Positions 58,201 to 64,000 of a DNA stretch of 64,000 nt are shown here, piece after piece. This DNA comes from Candidatus Marithrix sp. (GTDB lineage: Bacteria > Pseudomonadota > Gammaproteobacteria > Beggiatoales > Beggiatoaceae). The translations under genes were made by a program, and so were the position numbers. The DNA is taken from contig JADGDS010000001.1 in assembly GCA_016744775.1 (NCBI GenBank), positions 285,628 through 349,627 on the forward strand, in the 5' to 3' direction. Below the pieces are notes generated by a model, which made no database searches, was not told where the DNA came from, and saw nothing but the letters and a program-made list of their open reading frames with translations. How positions within the stretch are numbered: position 1 is the first letter of the stretch; each line of letters begins with the position of its first letter.

Positions 58201-59857
58201 ATCCAATAGCTTGCAGCATGTGTTGTCAGAACCGCTAGCTTATAAAGGCATTATTTATCTGTGGGCTGTAGATGAATTGCAAAATAGTGAAAAATATGAA
58301 ACTGCACAATTTCATTGTGTTAAGATTTTGCATTTACTTCATGCCATGAACAAGGTTGGAAAAAGTTCTCATTTGTGGCTGGTGACGCGAGGTAGTCAAG
58401 CAGTTGAAGGATATGAGGCTGTCCTTGGAGTGGAACAAGCTCCGTTGTGGGGATTGGCCCAAACTATTATGTTGGAATATCCAGAATTACAATGTGTTTG
58501 TACCGACTTGCCAGCAGTTGCTCATCAAATGGATGAAGCTCAGGTACTGTTCAATCAAATTTTATCTAATGATAATGAAGATCAAGTTGCCTTTCGCCAA
58601 AGTAAGCGGTATGTTGCTAGATTGGTAAGAGAACCTGTCAATAATGTACAAGCAACACAACAAATTATTCAATCAAATAACAGTTACCTTATTACAGGTG
58701 GACTTGGAGGTATTGGGCTTCAGATCGCCCATCATTTGGTCGAACAAGGAGCACAATATTTAACTCTTACTAGTCGAAAAGGTGCAGTTTCTCCTGTGGC
58801 ACAAAAGGCGGTCCGTGAATTGGAACAAATGGGTGCCAAAATACTGGTAATCAAAGCTGATGTCGCTAATCCAGAAGATATGGCAATGGCACTTGTTCAA
58901 ACACGGGCTGTTGCACCTTTGCGTGGAGTTATTCATGCTGCTGGCATTGTAGATGATGGCATTCTGCTCCAGCAATCAGAAAAACGATTTGAGCGAGTAA
59001 TGTTGCCAAAAATTCAGGGTGGATGGAATCTGCATATATTAACGCAAGATGATAAACTAGATTTTTTTGTCTTATTTTCATCTATTGCTTCATTATTTGG
59101 TTCATCTGGTCAAGGCAATTATGCTGCTGCAAATGCTTTTTTGGATGCACTTGCTCACTATAGACATGGTCTTGGTTTGCCCGCTTTGAGCATTAACTGG
59201 GGTCCTTGGGCAAAAGTTGGCATGGCAGCCCGACTTGGAACAAAGGCTGAAATTAATAATGAAGGGATGAATTTCATAAATCCAAAACAAGGTTCTGCTA
59301 TCTTTACTGATTTATTAAATGTACAGCCTACAGTGCAGATAACGGTTATGCCAGTTGATCTGCCAAAGTTTCAAGAACATTTTTCTCAATCTTTATTGTG
59401 TTCACGTTTGGTTCCTCAAAAGTCAACTGATCAGTTAGTCGAGACTTTTGAGAAAAAATTTGTGGAACGTATTGCTACTCTATCAGTTGAAGAAGCGTGG
59501 GAATGTATGATTACCGAAATTGGACAGGTAGTCATAGAAACATTGCGTTTGGGTTCATCCCATAACTTTGATCCTAAACAAAGATTATTTGAACTGGGAA
59601 TGGACTCCTTAATGGCAATTGAGCTGAGAAGTAGACTACAATCCATACTGGGACAACCGCTGTCAGCTACAGTGGTGTTTGATTACCCATCAGTAGATGA
59701 ATTAGCCCGCTATGTGAGTGAGGAAATATTGTGCCTTAAAAACACACAGGTTAGCATGGATAATGACATTTACCTAAAAGAAATTGATGACTTAGAAAAA
59801 TTATCAGAAGATGAATTGGAAGCCCTTCTTATAGAGAAAATTGCTACATTTGATTAA
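55295..59857 (+). CDS. Type I PKS 3: KS-AT-KR-ACP
   Basis: A 1520-residue module with the same order as PKS2. N-terminal coiled coil (ALLSLREMRAKLQALE); KS with TACSSSSVAIH (Cys about 203); AT with GHSVGEY (about 640) and HAFHSQ; KR with ITGGLGGIG (about 1131), Tyr in GQGNYAAANAF and VDD rather than LDD (still B-type position); ACP with LGMDSLMAIE (about 1434). The C-terminal LSEDELEALLIEKI is a docking-type helix. It should add a second beta-hydroxy unit. Translationally coupled to PKS2. Confidence 0.95.
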   Translation: MSQTSEDLSALQRALLSLREMRAKLQALENAKNDSIAIIGMSCRFPSDVETPEEFWDMLCNGIDAVREVPKERWDIDAYYDPHPEVPGKMYTRYGSFLSQVDQFDPLFFGISPREAISMDPQQRLLLELSWEALERAGYAPTKLPIQTGVFIGMSENDYMTLPMPKDTPVTVYDGSGNDLCFASGRLSYILGIQGPNLALDTACSSSSVAIHLAVQSLHNDECELALAGGVHLNLSPETTVLLSQSGALSPDGRCKTFDASADGYGRGEGGGIFILKRLSKAVADGDNILAIIRGTATNHDGRSSGLTVPNKIAQESLIRQALKNAQVEPNKVSFVEAHGTGTSLGDPIEIRALDAVFGKERINPLMVGSVKTNIGHLEGASGVASLMKVILALQHGEIPANLHFKQPNPHINWDMFYLTVPTKRTSWSAENQLAGMSSFGLSGTNVHMVIEAAPNVDKDNVQSPERPLNLLTLSAKTKKALVDLAKLYTEHLATNPSLPNVCFTANTGRAHFEHRLSIVADSNTDLINHLSAFSQGVETAVSVPSDERPKIAFLFTGQGAQYVNMGRQLYETQPSFRKTLNHCSEILQAYLDQPLFDVLFPTAQNNQSLINQTAYAQPALFALEYALAELWKSWGIEPSIVMGHSVGEYLAACVAGVFSLEDGLKLIAERGRLMQSLPQDGEMVAVHANEAQVRSAIQTYDTVSIAALNGPLNVVISGEREAIQKIVTKLDAEGFKTKKLVVSHAFHSQLMRPILAEFEQIAKQVSYASPKIGLISNLTGELNNADVATADYWCQHVLQPVRFADGMATLQQRNVDIFVEIGPQPILLGMGRQCFPDDNRLWLPSLRQVDDDWQQMLSSLKTLYLQGVDVDWFGFDRDYARSRVVLPTYPFQRERYWLRQTPSADLFEGKQDWLYKVIWQYQELDMPAISSEEAGSWLIFTDKDGVGEQLANKLKAQGQFCSLIANDGSNSLQHVLSEPLAYKGIIYLWAVDELQNSEKYETAQFHCVKILHLLHAMNKVGKSSHLWLVTRGSQAVEGYEAVLGVEQAPLWGLAQTIMLEYPELQCVCTDLPAVAHQMDEAQVLFNQILSNDNEDQVAFRQSKRYVARLVREPVNNVQATQQIIQSNNSYLITGGLGGIGLQIAHHLVEQGAQYLTLTSRKGAVSPVAQKAVRELEQMGAKILVIKADVANPEDMAMALVQTRAVAPLRGVIHAAGIVDDGILLQQSEKRFERVMLPKIQGGWNLHILTQDDKLDFFVLFSSIASLFGSSGQGNYAAANAFLDALAHYRHGLGLPALSINWGPWAKVGMAARLGTKAEINNEGMNFINPKQGSAIFTDLLNVQPTVQITVMPVDLPKFQEHFSQSLLCSRLVPQKSTDQLVETFEKKFVERIATLSVEEAWECMITEIGQVVIETLRLGSSHNFDPKQRLFELGMDSLMAIELRSRLQSILGQPLSATVVFDYPSVDELARYVSEEILCLKNTQVSMDNDIYLKEIDDLEKLSEDELEALLIEKIATFD

Positions 59858-59908
59858 CAAAAAATTAAGCTCGTAGTAGGAAATATATTAAAGATAGGAT
59901 ATTTGTTT

Positions 59909-60760
59909 ATGAAACAATTCAAGAATAAAGTTGCTGTGATTACAGGAGCTGCGAGCGGGATTGGGCGTGCAATTGCTGAGCTTTGTGTGCAAGAGGGAAT
60001 GAAAGTGATTCTAGCTGACATTGAAAAAGGTGTATTAGCTGAAACAGAAAAGGCTTTGCAGGCACAAGGGGGAATTGTTATAGCTGTGCAGACGGATGTC
60101 TCAAAAGCAGAGGATATAGAAAAATTGGCACAGAAAACACTTAATGCGTTTGGTGCTGTGCATCTGCTTTTTAACAATGCAGGAGTTGTGCCAAATGGTG
60201 GTAGCACTGTCTGGAAAAGCCAGTATGCAGATTGGGAATGGGTTCTAGGTGTCAATCTCTATGGAGTTATCCATGGGCTACAGACATTTGTTCCTATTAT
60301 GTTAGAACAAGATACTGAGTGTCATATTGTTAATACTGCTTCGATGGCAGGATTAGTATCATATGAGTGTTTGGTGACTTATCATGTAAGTAAACATGCT
60401 ATTGTGGCACTTTCTGAGAATTTATATCATTCGCTTGCACAGCAAAAAGCAAAGGTGAAAGCCTCGGTACTCTGCCCGGGTTGGGTAAAAACTAATTTTT
60501 TAAATGCAGAACGCAATTGCCCTCCAGCACTAAGTGTTCAGAGGAACATGACACCAGTCAGTATTAGAAATATACAAGAGGCACAGAACAGTATGGCTGA
60601 AAATGGCTTATCACCACACAAGATTGCAGATATGGTTTTTGCCGCCATCCGGGAAGAGAAGTTTTATATTATCACCCATCCAGAATTAAAGGATATGGTA
60701 CGACAACGGATGGAGGACATTTTAGAAGAACGCAATCCAACACCAATTGAGCAGCTTTAA
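59909..60760 (+). CDS. Free-standing short-chain dehydrogenase (SDR)
   Basis: A 283-residue classical SDR. Cofactor loop TGAASGIG (about 12-19), LFNNAG, the catalytic Ser in NTASMAG and Tyr-Lys in YHVSK (Tyr about 158), and PGWVKT are visible. The ATG at 59909 follows AGGA by 9 nt and is preferred over the TTG at 59903. Position between PKS3 and PKS4 suggests a tailoring oxidoreductase for the metabolite, for example oxidising a hydroxyl, but the substrate is not known. Confidence 0.9.
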   Translation: MKQFKNKVAVITGAASGIGRAIAELCVQEGMKVILADIEKGVLAETEKALQAQGGIVIAVQTDVSKAEDIEKLAQKTLNAFGAVHLLFNNAGVVPNGGSTVWKSQYADWEWVLGVNLYGVIHGLQTFVPIMLEQDTECHIVNTASMAGLVSYECLVTYHVSKHAIVALSENLYHSLAQQKAKVKASVLCPGWVKTNFLNAERNCPPALSVQRNMTPVSIRNIQEAQNSMAENGLSPHKIADMVFAAIREEKFYIITHPELKDMVRQRMEDILEERNPTPIEQL

Positions 60761-60774
60761 CACAGAGATTATTT

Positions 60775-63700
60775 ATGAGTGAGACCAAGGATACATCTAA
60801 ACATCAAGCATTGTTGCAAGCTTACCAAGCTATCAGGAAATTAGAAGCTAAACTGAAAGCAATTGAACAAAATAAACCAGAACCTATTGCCATTATTGGT
60901 ATGGGCTGTCGTTTTCCGGGTGGAGATAATCCAGATAATTTTTGGCAAACATTACAAAATGGGGTGGATACCACTACTGAACATCCTACAGAACGCTGGA
61001 ATATTGAACCATACTACGATCCTACACCGGGTTTGCCGGGTAAGATATATGTGCGCAGGGGTGCTTATATTAATAATGTAGATCAATTTGATCCCAATTT
61101 TTTTGGTATTTCTCCCCACGAAGCAGAAAATATGGATCCCCAACAGCGTCTTGTATTGGAAGTTACTTGGGAAGCCCTTGAGAACGCCAATATCCCCCCA
61201 GATCAACTACAAGGATCTCGCACTGGAGCCTATGTAGGGGTATCAAACACAGACTATTTATTATTGGCTGCTAACAAAATTGGTTTTGATCAATATCTTG
61301 GTCTGGGAGTAGATCCAAGTCTCTTGGCAGGCAGATTATCCTACATTTTAGGACTACAAGGGCCCAGTATGACAATTGCTACAGTTTGCTCATCATCCTT
61401 GGTAGCTATTCATCTTGGGTGCAGTGCTTTGAATGCCAAAGAATGTGATATAGCCCTTGCGGGCGGAGTGCATTTGAACCTAGCTCCTCAATCTACTATG
61501 TATGTTTCCATGATGCAGGCTCTTGCATCTGATGGCCGTTGCAAAACTTTTGATGAGAGTGCTGATGGTTATGGTCGTGGCGAAGGATGTGGCATGATTG
61601 TTATGAAGCGTTTGTCCACTGCCTTAGCAGATGGTGATAATATTTATGCTGTGATTCCTGGTTCTGCTGTGAATCACGATGGCCCTAGTGCTGGTTTGAC
61701 TGTGCCGAATGGCCCCGCTCAGGAAAAGGTTTTGCATCAAGCCCTAAATGTGGCTGGAGTATCACCAACAGCAATCAATTATATAGAAGCCCATGGTACT
61801 GGTACTCCCTTAGGAGATCCAATTGAAGTTGGTGCTTTGAACCGTGTCATGTGCAAAGGCAGAGCACAAAATAATCCGCTCATAATTGGTTCGGTTAAAA
61901 CTAATATTGGTCACTTAGAAGCAGCAGGAGGCATTGCTGGATTGATAAAAATTGTTTTATCTTTGCAACATAAAGAAATTCCACCTCATCTTCATTTTAA
62001 CCAACCTAATAAGCATATTGATTGGGATGAATTGCCAATAGTTGTACCTACAGTAAGCAGACCATGGTCAAATGAAGAACGCCTAGCAGGGATTAGTGCT
62101 TTTGGAATGTCTGGCACTAATGCTCATATAATTGTTGGAGAAGCACCAACCAGCGAACAAGCACCTGTCACCATAGAACGTTCACGGCATTTATTTACAT
62201 TGAGTGCTAAGACTCCAGAAGCATTGACTGCATTAGCAAAACGCTACACTCAGCATTTGATTGCACATCCTTCACTTTCTTTGGGGGATGTTTGTTTTAC
62301 AGCAAATATTGGACGAACACATCATAATTATCGTTTAAGTGTAGTGGCTAAATCTTCAGCAGAATTATCTCAAAAACTAAGTGATTTTAGTGAGGGTTCA
62401 ACAAATGGGGTATTGCAGGGCAACTTATCATCCAATTGGAATAAGCCTAAAATCGCTTTTCTGTTTACTGGGCAAGGTTCTCAGTATGTCAACATGGGTA
62501 AAGAACTCTACAATACTCAACCAACATTTCGTAATGCTTTTGATCGTTGTAATGAAATTTTGCGCTCTTATTTGGAATATTCCCTCTTTGATATACTGTA
62601 TCAACAGGAAAGCAATATAGATAATACAGTTTATGCTCAACCTGCTATATTTGCTATCGAATATTCATTGGCTGAGCTTTGGAAATCGTGGGGAATTGAA
62701 CCTTCAATTGTGATGGGTCACAGTGTTGGGGAATATGTGGCAGCCTGTGTGGCAGGTGTTTTCAGCTTGGAAGATGGCTTAAAATTAATTAGCGCACGCG
62801 GGAAATTGATGGGTGCTTTGCCCCAAGATGGTGCTATGTTTGCCATTGCAGCAGATGAGAAGCAGGTAGCTATGGCAATTAAACCATATTCTAATCAGGT
62901 TTCAATTGCTGCTGTTAATGGCCCACAGAATGTGGTTATTTCTGGCCAATCAAGTGCCATTCAAATAATTATAGCAAAGTTACAGCATGATGGCATCAAA
63001 ACAACCCCACTTTCAGTTTCACATGCTTTCCATTCTCCATTAATGGATCCCATGTTGGAAAACTTTAAACAGATTGCTAGTATGGTAAAGTATGCACCAC
63101 CTCGCATTAAGATAGTTTCTAATCTAACTGGAAATTTGGCAACCACTGAGATAACTACTTCGGAATATTGGTGTGAGCATGTGCGGCAGACAGTAAAGTT
63201 TGCACTTGGTATGAACACTTTGTACCAACAAGGTATAAAATATTTTGTAGAACTTGGTCCTAAACCAACTCTATTGGGGATGGCTCAGCAGTGTTTAGAG
63301 TCAGTAACTGATAATATATCTACTTTTAATTTGTTGCCTAGCTTGCGTTCAAATCAATCAGATTGGCAGACCTTGTTAACCAGTCTAGGGACATTATATG
63401 TTCATGGTGCAAAGGTTGATTTGAGTGGCTTTGACCATGATTATATTCGACATAAAGTAACATTGCCTACATATCCTTTTCAGCGCCAGCGATATTGGCT
63501 AACTCATTCTGAAAGGGGTTTTAATACTCCTCAGCTTAGTCCTTTAATTGACCAGATGGTGCGTTCCCCTTTACTTTCTGAGATATTGTTTGAGGCAAGT
63601 TTTAGCCTTCAATTGCGACCTTTTTTAACTGATCATCAAATTTATGACAGGGTGGTAGTTCCAGCAGCGGCTTATATTTCATTTGTGTTGAGTGCAGTAG

Positions 63701-64000
63701 AATTGGCTTTTGGAACTCAGGCTTGTCAGTTAGAAGATATTGTGTTTCCAGAACCTATGGTTATTTCTGAAGATCATACTCGGACTGTGCAATTGGTTTT
63801 TATTCCTGATGAAAGCACCATGCTAGATGACTCTGAAGAGAATAAACTATTTTCCTTTAAGTTGATTAGTTTTACTGATAAAGATAAAAAGGTTCACGCA
63901 ACTGGGCAACTTAGTCTTTTATATGATCAATCTATTCAAAGAAATGTTTCAATTCAAGAATGGCAGGATGCTTGTCAACATGCTATATATGGACAAGAAT
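60775..64000 (+). CDS. Type I PKS 4, partial: KS-AT-DH... (runs off the window)
   Basis: An open frame of at least 1075 codons with no stop before the window end. N-terminal coiled coil (ALLQAYQAIRKLEAKLKAIE); KS with TVCSSSLVAIH (Cys about 204; Val replaces the usual Ala), EAHGTGTPLGDP and KTNIGHLEA; AT with GHSVGEY (about 647) and HAFHSP (malonyl type). A DH domain begins near 940 with LTDHQIYDRVVVP, again with Asp at the usual Gly position. The rest (probably KR and ACP, perhaps ER or a release domain) lies beyond 64000. The start is the ATG at 60775, 14 nt after the SDR. Confidence 0.93.
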   Translation, partial: MSETKDTSKHQALLQAYQAIRKLEAKLKAIEQNKPEPIAIIGMGCRFPGGDNPDNFWQTLQNGVDTTTEHPTERWNIEPYYDPTPGLPGKIYVRRGAYINNVDQFDPNFFGISPHEAENMDPQQRLVLEVTWEALENANIPPDQLQGSRTGAYVGVSNTDYLLLAANKIGFDQYLGLGVDPSLLAGRLSYILGLQGPSMTIATVCSSSLVAIHLGCSALNAKECDIALAGGVHLNLAPQSTMYVSMMQALASDGRCKTFDESADGYGRGEGCGMIVMKRLSTALADGDNIYAVIPGSAVNHDGPSAGLTVPNGPAQEKVLHQALNVAGVSPTAINYIEAHGTGTPLGDPIEVGALNRVMCKGRAQNNPLIIGSVKTNIGHLEAAGGIAGLIKIVLSLQHKEIPPHLHFNQPNKHIDWDELPIVVPTVSRPWSNEERLAGISAFGMSGTNAHIIVGEAPTSEQAPVTIERSRHLFTLSAKTPEALTALAKRYTQHLIAHPSLSLGDVCFTANIGRTHHNYRLSVVAKSSAELSQKLSDFSEGSTNGVLQGNLSSNWNKPKIAFLFTGQGSQYVNMGKELYNTQPTFRNAFDRCNEILRSYLEYSLFDILYQQESNIDNTVYAQPAIFAIEYSLAELWKSWGIEPSIVMGHSVGEYVAACVAGVFSLEDGLKLISARGKLMGALPQDGAMFAIAADEKQVAMAIKPYSNQVSIAAVNGPQNVVISGQSSAIQIIIAKLQHDGIKTTPLSVSHAFHSPLMDPMLENFKQIASMVKYAPPRIKIVSNLTGNLATTEITTSEYWCEHVRQTVKFALGMNTLYQQGIKYFVELGPKPTLLGMAQQCLESVTDNISTFNLLPSLRSNQSDWQTLLTSLGTLYVHGAKVDLSGFDHDYIRHKVTLPTYPFQRQRYWLTHSERGFNTPQLSPLIDQMVRSPLLSEILFEASFSLQLRPFLTDHQIYDRVVVPAAAYISFVLSAVELAFGTQACQLEDIVFPEPMVISEDHTRTVQLVFIPDESTMLDDSEENKLFSFKLISFTDKDKKVHATGQLSLLYDQSIQRNVSIQEWQDACQHAIYGQE

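Overview
The window is an AT-rich chromosomal segment from a gammaproteobacterium. The gene order supports this: a Gly-Cys-Leu tRNA operon in the glyW-cysT-leuZ order, the block tonB-algH-ruvX-pyrR-pyrB-pyrC' as in Pseudomonas relatives, and carA-carB-greA. The accessory content (STAND ATPases with WD40 propellers, TIR proteins, DUF29, an ExeA-like ATPase, many small palindromic repeats) resembles filamentous or multicellular sulfur bacteria of the Beggiatoa/Thiotrichales type. That placement is inference.

Layout. 1-5250: repeat-rich DNA, a GspA/ExeA-like ATPase, three tRNAs, pyrD with a small cupin gene, a HEPN-like gene, prmB. 5277-15713: a putative conflict/defence island with two paralogous STAND ATPases, each carrying about 14 WD40 blades, two TIR-domain proteins translationally coupled to the second ATPase, and two related small secreted peptides. 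15777-28098: a dense housekeeping run with overlapping genes for pyrimidine and carbamoyl-phosphate synthesis (the dihydroorotase-like protein lacks its metal-binding HxH), then engB, greA, pepA, holC and a DUF29 gene. 28143-31269: an SPFH protein and an unusual lipoprotein joining a LivJ-type receptor, thrombospondin type 3 repeats and an OmpA domain.

31394-64000: an accessory and secondary-metabolism region. It starts with a glycine-rich mini-protein, a double-VOC protein, an atypical P-type ATPase lacking the CPx motif, and a type II thioesterase. Next comes an IscB element with its upstream omega-RNA region, present as one full and one truncated copy, whose left end forms the thioesterase stop codon. 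Then come a VOC protein and three tandem NmrA-like reductases. Last is a hybrid NRPS-PKS line: a truncated C domain-A-PCP protein with a leucine-type specificity code; PKS1 (KS-AT-DH-ER-KR-ACP); PKS2 and PKS3 (both KS-AT-KR-ACP); a free SDR; and PKS4 (KS-AT-DH..., cut by the window end).

Taken together, the line should start with leucine, add one fully reduced malonate unit and two beta-hydroxylated ones, and continue outside the window. The strongest candidates for undescribed biology are the TIR-STAND-TIR operon with its secreted peptides, the leucine-primed polyketide cluster with its odd P-type ATPase, and the duplicated IscB/omega-RNA unit.
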